Part shown: in pieces, positions 9,165 through 18,551 of the stretch
Position numbering within the stretch: position 1 is the first letter of the stretch
Layout of the letters: each line of letters opens with the position of its first letter
Assembly: GCF_013342145.1 (NCBI RefSeq)
Contig: NZ_JABUQZ010000001.1
Location: 3,472,001 to 3,536,000 of the forward strand
Reading direction: 5' to 3'
Length of the DNA stretch: 64,000 nt
Origin: Haloterrigena gelatinilytica
Lineage (GTDB): Archaea; Halobacteriota; Halobacteria; Halobacteriales; Natrialbaceae
Notes under the pieces: generated by a model
Seen by the model: the letters and a program-made list of their open reading frames with translations, nothing else
The model's database searches: none
What the model was told of the DNA's origin: nothing
Program-made: the position numbers and the translations under genes

Positions 9165-12100
9165 ATGGGGTTCGAAAAAGAACGATTGGGTGCAGTATTC
9201 TTCGCCGTACTACTGGCGACCTCGCTGGTCGCTATGCCCGCACTCGCGAGCGGACCGAGTGCGAGTGCGGCGGACGAGCAACGGTCTCCGTTCGCAGTCC
9301 AGCCCGGTAACTCTCCCGGGCCTAACGATGGATCGCTCGGTCAGAAGGGCGGTGGACCACCGGGTCAAGACGGACCGCCGGGACACGACCGCGGCGATGC
9401 AAACGTCACGGTTCCGAATCTCGAGGAGAACACGACGCTCGAGACGATCCTCGCTGCGACTGAACGCCTCGAGGAGCTCGATATTGCGGACGACGACGAC
9501 GCGACGGCGGCGGCGAACGATACCGTCGCGGCGATCAATGCTTCGCTGCACGAGTACCGTCGGGCCCGATACGCTGATTCGCAGGCGGCCTTCAAACACT
9601 TGGCTGACGCACAGCAGGCGCTCGCGACACTGCGGAGCGAAGTCGATGCGGACGACGAAGCGGTCGTCGATGCGATTAGCGAAGAACTGTACACGGCGGG
9701 CAACGCGAGCGCTCGCCTCGCCGTCTCCGATGCGACCGCTGTCGTCGCCGAAAACGAAGGCGAGTTCCGCAATCGCGGACAGCGACAGAAGGTCGAGAGT
9801 GCACTCGGAAACGCCATCAATGCCCTCGAACGGGCCGATAGGACCGTTTCGCGGGACACCTCTGGGAAGGGAAAGAAACGAGGCAAGTCCGCTGACCGAT
9901 CGATCGGTCCGGACGACCGCGCGAAAGCGTTGTCGCACCTCGAGAACGCCTGGAAGCACACGGAGCGAGCGTTCGACGCGGTCGAAGCAAACACCGAACC
10001 CTCGCTGTCGCTGACGCAGGGGCGCCCATTCGAACGAAACGGGACGGTCCAAGTGTCGCTTCAGGCAATCCTGACCGACGTTCGTCCCTATAACTACGAT
10101 AACGCCACGGTGACGGTCGATGGAAACGCCGACGTCGATCCCGTTTCGTTCACTACCAGCGAAAAAGCGGGAACGACTGCGATCGGATCGACGGTCGTCG
10201 ATCTGGGGGCCGACCCCGAAAATGTGACCGTTACGGTGGCAGCGACGGCGGACCACGACGCCGACCGAACGGTCGAAGCGACCCACGAGATTCGTATTAC
10301 GGAGGACGATATCGTGTGGGAACGGCCCGCCCCCGACGAATACCAGACCGTTGAAGCCGTCGACGAATCCTCTGGCGTTTCAGTCGCCGTCGGCGGGGAC
10401 GGCCTCCACGAGACCGACATCTCGGTTTCCGACGAGACGCCCGCGACCGATAGCGCGTACCGTGCCGGACCGATGGTACGCATCGAGAACGCGACGCCGA
10501 TCGACGAGGCGACCGTCGAGATTCCCCTCGACGGCGAGGCGCTCGAGCGCGAGGGGAACCTCTCGATCGTCACGTGGGATCCCCACAGCGACGAGCCGTG
10601 GACGCCGGTCGAGACCGAGATCGACCGCGACGCCGGCGTCGCGACCGCCGACGTCGACCACTTCTCCTTTTTCTCGGTGTTCCGGATCGACGACTGGGAG
10701 GATCGGACGAGCGATACGATCACGCTCGACGACGAACACCTCGACGACGGCGTCGGGAACGGCACCGAGATCGAGAACGCCGATTTCGTCTTCGTACTCG
10801 ACGAGAGCGGCAGTATGAGCGGTGCGCCGATCGACTACGCCGAAGACGCCGCCAAGCGCTTCGTCGGCGCGCTCACCGACGACGAACGCGCCGGGCTGGT
10901 CGGCTACGACTCGAGTGCGAGCCTCGATCAGTCGCTGACGACCGACCACGACGCGCTCAACCGCAGCCTCGAGCGCCTGGACGCCGGCGGCGGTACCCAC
11001 ACCGAAGCCGGCCTCCGCGTCGGCCTCGATCACCTCGAGAGCGCGGGCTGGGAGAACCGCTCGGACGTGATGATCCTGTTGTCTGACGGGAAGTCCAACA
11101 GCGACTCCGATCCGCTATCGGTCGCCGAAGACGCCGCCGACGCCGGCATCGAGATCAGTACGATCGGCCTCGGGAACAGCATCGACGAGAACGAACTCCG
11201 CGAGATCGCGGCCATCACCGGCGGCGACTTCCACCACGTCGAACGGGAGGAAGACCTCCCCGAGACGTTCGAGCGCGTCGCCGAAAATCAGACCGGCGTC
11301 GACCTGCGGGATACCAACGGCGACGGGATTCCAGATCTCGTCGCCGAGATGGATCTCTCGATGCCGACCGGCGAACCCGGCGTCGTCGGCGAACCGCTGA
11401 ACCTCGATCCGATCGCCTTAGATACCAGCGGCGACGGCATCCGCGACAACGAGACCGTCGACATCGATTATCGAGTCTACGAGGAGAACAACGAGACGAA
11501 GCTCACTGCACAGGTCACCTATGCCGAGCATCATCCGGCACGGATCGATACGACTGGCGACGGATTGACGGATCGCGAACAACTCGACGGCTGGGAGATC
11601 GAGGTCGTCGACAACTGGGAGGACGCGAAGGCTCTCGAAGAAGCACTTCACGAGGAGGGCGATCCAGTTCTCGAACCGTACTTTACATCGAAGACTGCAT
11701 CAGCCGATCCGTTAGTTAGCGACACTACTGGAAACGGTCTCACCGATGCCGAGCAGGTTACACTCGGAACGGATCCCGCTGCAGTCGATACGACGGGTGA
11801 CGGTCTCTCGGACGCGTACGCCAGCGAATCGTTCCAAGAGGATCCAACGGTCTTTACCACCACACCGCCGCGGATCACGGCACTTGACGCCGACGAGGAA
11901 ACCATCACGGAATGGCGAACGAAAGATGTGCTTTGGTGGACGGTCTCGTACCCCGTTTACACCTACGAGTACGAGTTCGAGTACACGATCGAAGACGAGG
12001 CGGGTCTCTCCCGGAGCGAGTTGACGAAAGACGGCCGGAGCTGGGACACTAACTACTATCGCGGTATCGAGGAAGTAGACGAATACACGCGCTTTACGTC

Positions 12101-13457
12101 GGCGTACGAAGGGTTCATCGCCGATTCGCTACGCGGTGCCGAGGTCTACATCGAAGTTGCCGACGTCCACGGAAACGAAGACAAGGTTCGCGCGTTCCAG
12201 AAGAATGCGTTCTATACCGACCTCGCCGAGGAGTACGCCACCGGCTCGCTGTCGGCCGGGACGACGGGAGCGCTCTCCGGGTTCACACACGGGGCATCGG
12301 AAACGGCGGATCTCCTCGTCTTGGTGTTCACCCGGCCCCACGACACATACGAGTCGTTACAGGAGGTTCGAGACGCGCTCGGGGAGACGACGGTCAGAGA
12401 GATCGTCGAAGGCCTCCCCGAGAGCGTCAGGGAGCAGCAACGTCAGGAGAATCCCTTCAACCCGTACACGGAGACGGCCAAACACGACGCGTTCGCTGAC
12501 GGCTGGTACACCGGCTACAGCCTGCACTTCGCCGCTTCGATGGCATACGGCGGCTCCGTGACCAAGGCTGCCAGAAACCCCGACGAACTCATCGACGCGC
12601 TCCGACAGGCGCGTCGCAGCGTCGGCGATCTCTCGAGCGGCCTACGATCGGGATCGAAGACGGGACTGACGAGAAAGGCGATGACCGACGGCGGACAGTC
12701 GACCGACGACTTCCTTCGCAGTACTGGGTCGGCCGGTTCGTCGAAGAAAGCGAGTGATGCCGTCGAAGAAATTCCGGAATCACGGTTCTCAGAGTTAGTC
12801 GACGTTCACGAGCAGCTCGGTCAGTTCCTTACACGCCACGGTGATAGCGGAGCCGAGGCCGTCGCGAGACTGTCGGCTGACGATGTCCGCAAAGTCCTTC
12901 GATTCGATCGAGCGACGCAATATAAGTTCGTCTACGTCCTTCGGAATAAGGAGAACCTCCGGTTAGTCGATGATTCGGTTACCCCACAGGATCTAATACG
13001 CATCCAAGAAAACGGTAACTTACTCGAGACGCAACTGATTGCCAAACGCGGCGACGACGTCGAGAGCGTCCGGTGGATGGAACTCGGCGACGCTGACGCC
13101 GGGATGATCCACGTCAATGGGAGGCACATTTCAGGACAGATCGGTCTCGATCAAAAATCGATAACATCCTTCTTCCCAGTCGGACAAACAGTCAAAGGAA
13201 GACAGCTTCCAGCAACTATGTCTCAGAACGACGTATATGAGTTGATTCATCGCGCCACCAAGGAAGGGCAACCGCAATCGGGACCGGGAGATACGACGAT
13301 CTATCGATTTGAACCAGAATCCAGTACAGGAGTCTCCGAAATGAGGGTCGATGTCGAGCAAGGTCAGATTATCACAGCGCTTCCCGAAGAAGGATCCGGA
13401 GTGAAAAAGTGGGTTCCCGACCTCGATGGGTCTGGAGGCTGGTTAGATGAACGATAA
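9165..13457 (+). CDS. Secreted VWA-domain protein with a putative polymorphic RNase-toxin C-terminus
   Basis: 1430 residues from the leaderless ATG. Order: a Sec-type signal peptide (residues 1-30, ending PALASG); a Gly/Pro linker; a helical region to about 285; beta-rich domains to about 530; a von Willebrand A domain at about 541-715 with an intact MIDAS (DESGSMSG, then LLSDGKS); a run of Ca-binding TSP3-like repeats at about 718-885 (DTTGDGLTD, DTTGNGLTD); a helical glycine-bearing pretoxin segment near 1020-1075; and a C-terminal module from about 1270. That module has MIHVNGRHI, a spaced SQNDVYELIHRATKEG helix and a final GQIITALP strand, an arrangement seen in BECR-fold RNase toxins of contact-dependent systems. 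The stop overlaps the next gene by 11 bp, as toxin-immunity pairs often do. The VWA and repeats are certain. The toxin call is inference and no enzymatic residue is proven. Other possibility: a large surface adhesin. Confidence 0.8.
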   Translation: MGFEKERLGAVFFAVLLATSLVAMPALASGPSASAADEQRSPFAVQPGNSPGPNDGSLGQKGGGPPGQDGPPGHDRGDANVTVPNLEENTTLETILAATERLEELDIADDDDATAAANDTVAAINASLHEYRRARYADSQAAFKHLADAQQALATLRSEVDADDEAVVDAISEELYTAGNASARLAVSDATAVVAENEGEFRNRGQRQKVESALGNAINALERADRTVSRDTSGKGKKRGKSADRSIGPDDRAKALSHLENAWKHTERAFDAVEANTEPSLSLTQGRPFERNGTVQVSLQAILTDVRPYNYDNATVTVDGNADVDPVSFTTSEKAGTTAIGSTVVDLGADPENVTVTVAATADHDADRTVEATHEIRITEDDIVWERPAPDEYQTVEAVDESSGVSVAVGGDGLHETDISVSDETPATDSAYRAGPMVRIENATPIDEATVEIPLDGEALEREGNLSIVTWDPHSDEPWTPVETEIDRDAGVATADVDHFSFFSVFRIDDWEDRTSDTITLDDEHLDDGVGNGTEIENADFVFVLDESGSMSGAPIDYAEDAAKRFVGALTDDERAGLVGYDSSASLDQSLTTDHDALNRSLERLDAGGGTHTEAGLRVGLDHLESAGWENRSDVMILLSDGKSNSDSDPLSVAEDAADAGIEISTIGLGNSIDENELREIAAITGGDFHHVEREEDLPETFERVAENQTGVDLRDTNGDGIPDLVAEMDLSMPTGEPGVVGEPLNLDPIALDTSGDGIRDNETVDIDYRVYEENNETKLTAQVTYAEHHPARIDTTGDGLTDREQLDGWEIEVVDNWEDAKALEEALHEEGDPVLEPYFTSKTASADPLVSDTTGNGLTDAEQVTLGTDPAAVDTTGDGLSDAYASESFQEDPTVFTTTPPRITALDADEETITEWRTKDVLWWTVSYPVYTYEYEFEYTIEDEAGLSRSELTKDGRSWDTNYYRGIEEVDEYTRFTSAYEGFIADSLRGAEVYIEVADVHGNEDKVRAFQKNAFYTDLAEEYATGSLSAGTTGALSGFTHGASETADLLVLVFTRPHDTYESLQEVRDALGETTVREIVEGLPESVREQQRQENPFNPYTETAKHDAFADGWYTGYSLHFAASMAYGGSVTKAARNPDELIDALRQARRSVGDLSSGLRSGSKTGLTRKAMTDGGQSTDDFLRSTGSAGSSKKASDAVEEIPESRFSELVDVHEQLGQFLTRHGDSGAEAVARLSADDVRKVLRFDRATQYKFVYVLRNKENLRLVDDSVTPQDLIRIQENGNLLETQLIAKRGDDVESVRWMELGDADAGMIHVNGRHISGQIGLDQKSITSFFPVGQTVKGRQLPATMSQNDVYELIHRATKEGQPQSGPGDTTIYRFEPESSTGVSEMRVDVEQGQIITALPEEGSGVKKWVPDLDGSGGWLDER

Positions 13458-13995
13458 CGATCCACGATCGGTGTTCTCGGTCGCGATCGAATATGACGAC
13501 AGCATGTCACGCAAGATTCGCGAGGGGACGCATAACCCCTTGAGTGGGATTACGTTGCGAACCGATCGTGAATCGCTTCCGCGGGGCGATGACGTTGCTC
13601 TGAGCGCATACCTGCACAGCTTCCTATACGAACTGGCCACGAGCGTGCTCCATGTCGTCGCTGGGCAACCCTACGCGTTCTCGGCTTCGGACGGTCCCGC
13701 TTACGTCGCCGTCGAACCGATTACCACCGATGCGGTACGGATCACGCAGTGTTATTCGAGGAGTACTGCCCTTCACCCCGACGAGCGGTCTGAGGATGAG
13801 GCGAGTCTAACCGTTCGACAGGCGGCGTTCGTGGAGGAAACGATCGACGCTGGGACAACGTTCCGCGACTTTGTCAATTCGACCAACACCGCGCTGACTG
13901 ACGAGCTACGCCAGTTCGAGTGGCATCTCGAGACAGCGAAGACTGTCTCGAGTCAGTTTCAGTCTCGACCGAACGGCGAATCTCACGGTCGCTGA
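13447..13995 (+). CDS. Small acidic protein overlapping the toxin gene, candidate immunity protein
   Basis: 182 residues with no recognised family and no signal or membrane segment, so it is cytosolic. The ATG lies inside the last codons of the upstream gene (11-bp overlap). A GGAGG about 9 nt before the ATG, inside the upstream coding sequence, supports translational coupling. Position, size and overlap fit an immunity protein that neutralises the C-terminal module of its neighbour in the producing cell. Its 3' part (ASLTVRQAAF onward) resembles the fragment at 13979-14344, suggesting duplication of related genes. The function is inferred from context only. Confidence 0.65.
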   Translation: MNDNDPRSVFSVAIEYDDSMSRKIREGTHNPLSGITLRTDRESLPRGDDVALSAYLHSFLYELATSVLHVVAGQPYAFSASDGPAYVAVEPITTDAVRITQCYSRSTALHPDERSEDEASLTVRQAAFVEETIDAGTTFRDFVNSTNTALTDELRQFEWHLETAKTVSSQFQSRPNGESHGR

Positions 13996-14344
13996 CGCGT
14001 CGTTGAAGAGATCCTGCGACTCGGAGTTCGTCGATGCGATCCGCCGGGCTGCAGCCAAGTACGTCGAAACGGTGATCGACGAGAACGAGGACCTGTCCAA
14101 CGAACTCATCGAGTTCGAGCGATACCGTCGCGCAGTCGGACGGCTCGCGGAGCGCGAAGCGGACGCCCAGTCCGCGTATCCATCGCGGCACAATGACGGA
14201 CAGCTGACCGCTAGTGCGGACACCAATCCGACCGGTGGTTCGATCCGACCCCGATGCCAAGTGAATCCGTTCACGATGAACTATCGATCGAACTCGTCCG
14301 TGAGCCAGGCTTCGAGCGCCGGGCGGTCGAAGGTGGTCGGGTAA
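13979..14344 (+). pseudogene. 3' fragment of a paralog of the candidate immunity gene
   Basis: This frame overlaps the end of the 13447-13995 gene and has no convincing start. Translation from 13979 reads NLTVADASLKRSCDSEF and then a helical stretch (ELIEFERYRRAVGRLAERE). It aligns by eye to the last third of the preceding protein (SLTVRQAAF... ELRQFEWHLETAK). The conserved portion ends near 14200; the rest of the open frame looks random. I read it as the remains of a second immunity cassette. Confidence 0.4.
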
Positions 14345-14436
14345 ATCCGCGGGATTCGCTCGCCATCGCGGTCGATGGTCCTTCGTCGCCGGCGGCCCAG
14401 AGACACTCCCGATTTCCGGCTATCTGTACGACATGA
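14281..14436 (-). pseudogene. C-terminal fragment of an unidentified gene
   Basis: An open minus-strand frame ending at a stop at 14281-14283. Its last 30 or so residues look protein-like (GERIPRIYPTTFDRPALEAW, then LTDEFDR); upstream it turns Arg-rich and has no start codon with a supporting signal. The family is not recognised. Its place between immunity-like fragments suggests debris of a former gene rather than an active one. Confidence 0.25.
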
Positions 14437-14506
14437 TCGCTCACCTCCGACGTACGTCACGCTCTGTCCTCACCCCGAAAACGCAGTTCGAGTAGGAGAA
14501 CTATAG

Positions 14507-14593
14507 ACGTACTTTTTACTCGATGATCCGAACTACATCGACGACTTAGTTGATGAAGGAACGGCAATCAGACTAGATGCAGGGGATACATAA
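14507..14593 (+). pseudogene. Orphan C-terminal tail, possibly of a lost toxin module
   Basis: Twenty-eight codons after an in-frame stop, ending DLVDEGTAIRLDAGDT with its TAA sharing a base with the ATG of the next gene (TAATG at 14591-14595). The peptide looks like the end of a larger protein. The stop/start overlap copies the arrangement of the toxin and candidate immunity gene at 13447. It may be an orphan toxin end left by recombination. The evidence is short, so confidence is low. Confidence 0.3.
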
Positions 14594-15201
14594 TGGGATT
14601 CACACCGACGAGAGAGCGGTTAGAACGCTCGCTCGAGACCTATCGTGATCAGCTTCGGACTGTGTCCGAGGTAGAATCGGCCGCTGCGCTCGATCGCACT
14701 GGTCCGAATACCGTTTCGGGGCTCCTCGCCATCGCGAACGAGACCGAGTTCGTGCTCGAGGTGTGCTCCGAGAAGGTCGGGGACCACGGCTTACGGGAAC
14801 AGTTCGAGACGCTACGAGAGGAGACGAACGGAGTGCTCGAAGAAGCGGAGTATCGAGAGAAGGCGTTCGAGGAGCTCCAGTACATGATCGACCGGTATCC
14901 GAGCGTGGTGAACCACTTCCTCGAACTCGAGCCAGTCCCGAACGAGCTGCGGAACGACCTGGACTGGCGAGATCGGTTGGAAATAACGCGTCTAGAATTA
15001 GATCCGTACTTCGACCTGCACGACGAACACATCAGGATCGAAACGCTCGACGAGGTTCTGCGGCTGCGTTACGAACAGGAAATCGATACCGTCCTCGACG
15101 AACGGGCCGGTGTCGAACGATCATACTATCCGGAGTCGTTCTGGTGGCGTCATCCGTCGAAGGTCGACGAAGAACTCGATTCGTCGTCGAACGGAGCCTG
15201 A
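14593..15201 (+). CDS. Unknown helical protein, candidate immunity protein
   Basis: 202 residues, highly charged and predicted helical, without signal peptide or membrane segment. No known family is recognised. The N-terminal 60 residues (ERLERSLETYRDQL, VSGLLAIANETEFVLEV) resemble the whole of the 80-residue product of the gene at 15263. The start at 14593 overlaps the stop of an orphan C-terminal tail. Location in the accessory island behind the secreted toxin-like protein suggests a second immunity cassette; nothing in the sequence itself gives a biochemical role. Confidence 0.6.
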   Translation: MGFTPTRERLERSLETYRDQLRTVSEVESAAALDRTGPNTVSGLLAIANETEFVLEVCSEKVGDHGLREQFETLREETNGVLEEAEYREKAFEELQYMIDRYPSVVNHFLELEPVPNELRNDLDWRDRLEITRLELDPYFDLHDEHIRIETLDEVLRLRYEQEIDTVLDERAGVERSYYPESFWWRHPSKVDEELDSSSNGA

Positions 15202-15262
15202 GCGACGAGGTGGGAGGCTCGACCGTCTGGAGATCACCGCGGGAAAACTGCAATACCCGATC

Positions 15263-15505
15263 ATGCCACCTCACGAATTAGTCGAACGACACGTCGATTC
15301 ACTCGGCGAGAGCGTCTCAGCAGTCCGGGACGCGTCCGTCGAAGACCTGGATCCGTTCGATCGACACGCGCTCAGCGGGATGCTTTCGCTGTCGGCGAGA
15401 ATCGAACTCCTCCTCTCGAACGAGGAAACGCGAAACGAGGTCGATACGGAGGTCATCAGTGAATATCGATCGCTCTCGAGCGGGATCGAGACCGAAGCCG
15501 AATAG
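15263..15505 (+). CDS. Small helical protein related to the preceding gene's product
   Basis: 80 residues, starting MPPHELVERHVDSL at 15263. Its pattern (VRDASVEDLD, then LSGMLSLSARIELLL) parallels the N-terminus of the 14593-15201 product, which suggests a shortened paralog. It could be a separate small immunity protein or a truncated remnant. It ends 27 nt before the convergent alaS stop and closes the accessory island. Confidence 0.5.
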   Translation: MPPHELVERHVDSLGESVSAVRDASVEDLDPFDRHALSGMLSLSARIELLLSNEETRNEVDTEVISEYRSLSSGIETEAE

Positions 15506-15532
15506 CTGAGCGCTGACCGCGCCAAGCAGCGG

Positions 15533-18310
15533 TCAGGCGTCCTGAATCTGCCGCAACACGTCGGGCGCGTCCTCGAGCGCCGCGTCGAGATCCTCGACGT
15601 TCGGGCCGCCGCCCTGCGCGAAGTCCGGCGGGCCGCCGCCGCCGCCGCCGACGCGGCCGGCGAGTTCGCCGACGACCTCGCCGGCGTTGACGTCCGAATC
15701 GTCGGGCACCGCGACGACGAACTGGGCGCCGCTCTGGCCGCTGCCGAGGACGGCGATCTTCCCCTCTCCGACGAGAGCGTTCGCGGTCGCGCGGAGCTCG
15801 TCCATGTCGGCGTCGATGCGGTCGACGACCGCGGTCCGGTCACCGACGTCGACCTCCTCGCCGCCGCCACCGCCGCCGGCGCGGGCCGCGGCGAGCTGTT
15901 CCGTCAGGTCTTCGATCTCCTTGCCTCGCGCCTTCCACTCCTCGAAGAAGCGTTCGGCGGTTTCGGGCACGTCCTCGGGCGAGACGTCGAGGACGTCGGC
16001 GGCCTCGTAGAGGGCGTCCTCTTTTTCCTGCGTCGACTCGATCGCGGCCTCGCCGGCCGCGAACGTGATGCGCTCGACGCCGTCCTGGACGCGTTCCGTG
16101 TTCAGGATCTTGATCGAGCCGATGTCGCCGGTGCGGGCGACGTGCGTGCCGCCGCAGGCCTGGATATCGTCGGCGACCTGGATCAGCCGGATCTGCTCGC
16201 CCGGCGGAATCCCGCCCTGGTAGAGGTCGAAGCCGTGTTCGGACTCCGCGTCGTGGCGGTCGGGCCAGTCCTGGGTGACCTGGGTGTTGTCCATCACGAG
16301 CTCGTTGGCCAGCGACTCGATCTCCTTGACGTCCGCGCGGGAGATGCGGTCGTAGTGGCGGACGTCGATCCGCGAGGAGTCGACGCCCTTCTGGGCGCCG
16401 GCCTGGCGGATGTGCTCGCCTAAGACCTGTCGGGCCGCGTGGATGACGATGTGGGTCGCCGTGTGGTGGCGCATGAGTTGGCGCCGGCGGCTGCCGTCGA
16501 TCTGACCGTTGACGAGTTCGCCCTTACCGGGGTCATCGTCGGTCCGGTGGAGGATGACGCCGTCTTCGATCTGGACGTCCTCGACTTCGACGGTCGTGTC
16601 GTCGGTCGAGAGCGTCCCCGTGTCCGAGGGCTGACCGCCGCCCTCGGGGTAGAACATCGTCTGGTCGAGGACGACGTCGTACCCCTCTTCGCGCTCGAAG
16701 ACGTCCAGGACGACCGCCTCGAACTGGGTGCGCTCCTGATCGTCGTAGTAGAGCTTCTCCGTCTCGGGGAGATCCGAGAAGCGCTCGTCCTCGTCCTCCT
16801 CGACCTCCTCGGCGCCCTCGGGGGTGTCGTGGCGCTGGGCGACGAGGCTGTAGAAGTCGTCGGGGACGTCGACGTCGGCGCCGGCCTCTTCGGCGATCTC
16901 CGCGACCATGTCGGGCTGGATACCGTGGGAGTCGTAGAGCTCGATCAGCTCCTCGGTCGGGATCGGCTCGCCCCGCTCCGCGTACTCCTCGGCCAGCGAC
17001 TCGACGCGGCGACCGCCCCGCTCGAGCGTCTCGCGGTACTTCTCGATCTCGGTGCGGACGATGTCGCGGATCGTGTCGCGGTTCTCGTACTCGAGGCGTT
17101 CCGCCTGCATGTCGACGAGTTCGTCCAGCGGCGCGTCGACGCCGGCGTTGTCACAGAGGCGCTTCGTGCGGCGCAGGACCATCCGCGCGAGGTAGCCCGT
17201 CCCGACGTTCGAGGGGACGATGCCGTCGCCGAGCATGTAGGCCAGCGTGCGGCAGTGGTCGGCGATGGCGTAGATGTCCTCGAGGGGCTCGACGAGATCG
17301 CGCAGCTGGTCGACGGAGACGCCGATCTCGGCGGCGATCTCGCCGCGGGCGGCCTCGACGTCGTCGACGTCGTCGATGTCGAGCTGCCCGGAGAGGCGAG
17401 CGGCGCGGGAGACGATCTCGGTCTCCTCGTCGGTGTAGGAGAGGCCGGCGTTGTCCTTGAGGAAGTCGATCATCTCCGGGTAGATCGCCTCGTAGACCGT
17501 CGCGGTGCCCTGACTCATCCAGGTCCACCGTTCGAGGCCGTAGCCGGTGTCGACGATGTAGGTGTCCATGTAGGAGTACCGGTTCCCGTCCTTGAGCTCG
17601 TACTCGCCCTCGGGGTCTTGCTCCATGCACATGAAGACCAGCGTGGCGATCTCGAGCCCGCGGTAGATGACCTCGATGGCGGGGCCGGCGTTGCCGCCGC
17701 CGACCCAGGGATCCTCGATGTAGGTGACCTCGCTGATGTCCGCGCCGAGTTCCTGGAGCAGGCCGTCGCAGAGTTCGACGGTGCGGTCCTTCCAGTAGAC
17801 CTCGCCGTGGTAGGCGTACTTGTCCTCGGGGATGTCCTCGCGCGTGTTGAACGCGTGGTGGGCCATCATCTCGAAGGCCATCGTGTGCCGGCCCGTCTTG
17901 CCGACGTTGTCGATGTCCTGCATCCGGATGCAGGGCTGGGACACCGTCAGCGGGTTCGCCGGCGGCGGCGTCTCGCCGCTGGTGACCAGCGGCTGGAAGT
18001 CGTAGATCGAGGCCTGGGTCAGTAGGACGTCGTCGCGCCACCGGTTGGCGGCGACGGGGTAGGGATCGATCCGCTCGTGGTCGTGGTCTTCGAAGTACGA
18101 GAGGAACACCTCGCGCATCTCCGTCAGGCTGTACTCCTCGTCGAAGCCGGGATTCTCGATGAAGCCGTACTCCTCGCAGGGCGGCTCGCCGCAGGTCTCC
18201 CGGTCGTGGTCGCGGGTCCAGAAGTGCGCGCCACAGGACGGACACTCCTTGCGTTCGAATCCTTCCTCCTCGAAGTACTCGAGGCGGTACTCGTCCGCCA
18301 GTTCGCTCAT
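15533..18310 (-). CDS. alaS: Alanyl-tRNA synthetase
   Basis: 925 residues, the usual size for the archaeal enzyme, which charges tRNA-Ala with alanine. The archaeal N-terminus is present: a zinc-ribbon-like [16 protein letters not shown] at about 20-35 precedes the class II catalytic domain. The editing domain carries HHTATH (near 615) and the zinc-binding CGGTH (near 720), so mischarged Ser and Gly can be cleared. The C-terminal DHHA1-type domain has Gly-rich runs (AGGGGGGEE and VGGGGGG). The start [13 protein letters not shown] is chosen because the archaeal family begins there; an ATG 42 nt upstream adds non-homologous residues. Confidence 0.97.
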   Translation of the reverse strand: MSELADEYRLEYFEEEGFERKECPSCGAHFWTRDHDRETCGEPPCEEYGFIENPGFDEEYSLTEMREVFLSYFEDHDHERIDPYPVAANRWRDDVLLTQASIYDFQPLVTSGETPPPANPLTVSQPCIRMQDIDNVGKTGRHTMAFEMMAHHAFNTREDIPEDKYAYHGEVYWKDRTVELCDGLLQELGADISEVTYIEDPWVGGGNAGPAIEVIYRGLEIATLVFMCMEQDPEGEYELKDGNRYSYMDTYIVDTGYGLERWTWMSQGTATVYEAIYPEMIDFLKDNAGLSYTDEETEIVSRAARLSGQLDIDDVDDVEAARGEIAAEIGVSVDQLRDLVEPLEDIYAIADHCRTLAYMLGDGIVPSNVGTGYLARMVLRRTKRLCDNAGVDAPLDELVDMQAERLEYENRDTIRDIVRTEIEKYRETLERGGRRVESLAEEYAERGEPIPTEELIELYDSHGIQPDMVAEIAEEAGADVDVPDDFYSLVAQRHDTPEGAEEVEEDEDERFSDLPETEKLYYDDQERTQFEAVVLDVFEREEGYDVVLDQTMFYPEGGGQPSDTGTLSTDDTTVEVEDVQIEDGVILHRTDDDPGKGELVNGQIDGSRRRQLMRHHTATHIVIHAARQVLGEHIRQAGAQKGVDSSRIDVRHYDRISRADVKEIESLANELVMDNTQVTQDWPDRHDAESEHGFDLYQGGIPPGEQIRLIQVADDIQACGGTHVARTGDIGSIKILNTERVQDGVERITFAAGEAAIESTQEKEDALYEAADVLDVSPEDVPETAERFFEEWKARGKEIEDLTEQLAAARAGGGGGGEEVDVGDRTAVVDRIDADMDELRATANALVGEGKIAVLGSGQSGAQFVVAVPDDSDVNAGEVVGELAGRVGGGGGGPPDFAQGGGPNVEDLDAALEDAPDVLRQIQDA

Positions 18311-18482
18311 TACGTATGTGTTGGCCAGCCAGCGCCTAAAACAGTTCCGCAACGTTCAATCGGGCGAAATCGTCGACCGCAACCGAAGCCGTCGCGCCGC
18401 CGCTGCCGGTCTCTTCGATCCACTGTCGTTTCGTTGAAAAGATATATAGTATTCCAATAGGTTCACACGTATAGGAATCGAA

Positions 18483-18551
18483 ATGGACGGAATCGAACGC
18501 TTCGCTCGAGACGACCGCGGGCGCTCGGCCCGGCCGTCCGGTAGCGAGTGA
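18483..18551 (+). CDS. Possible 22-residue upstream peptide coupled to the exported protein gene
   Basis: An ATG at 18483 opens 22 codons (MDGIERFARDD...) ending TGA at 18549-18551, which overlaps the next ATG as TGATG. A TATA-like AAAGATATATAG lies at about 18438-18449. It could be a translated leader that couples to the downstream gene, or chance. Confidence 0.25.
   Translation: MDGIERFARDDRGRSARPSGSE

Noticed and set aside
16439-18025. Long plus-strand frame opposite alaS
   Set aside because: It lies exactly across the antisense of alanyl-tRNA synthetase and has the Val/Asp/Arg-rich composition of an antisense haloarchaeal frame.
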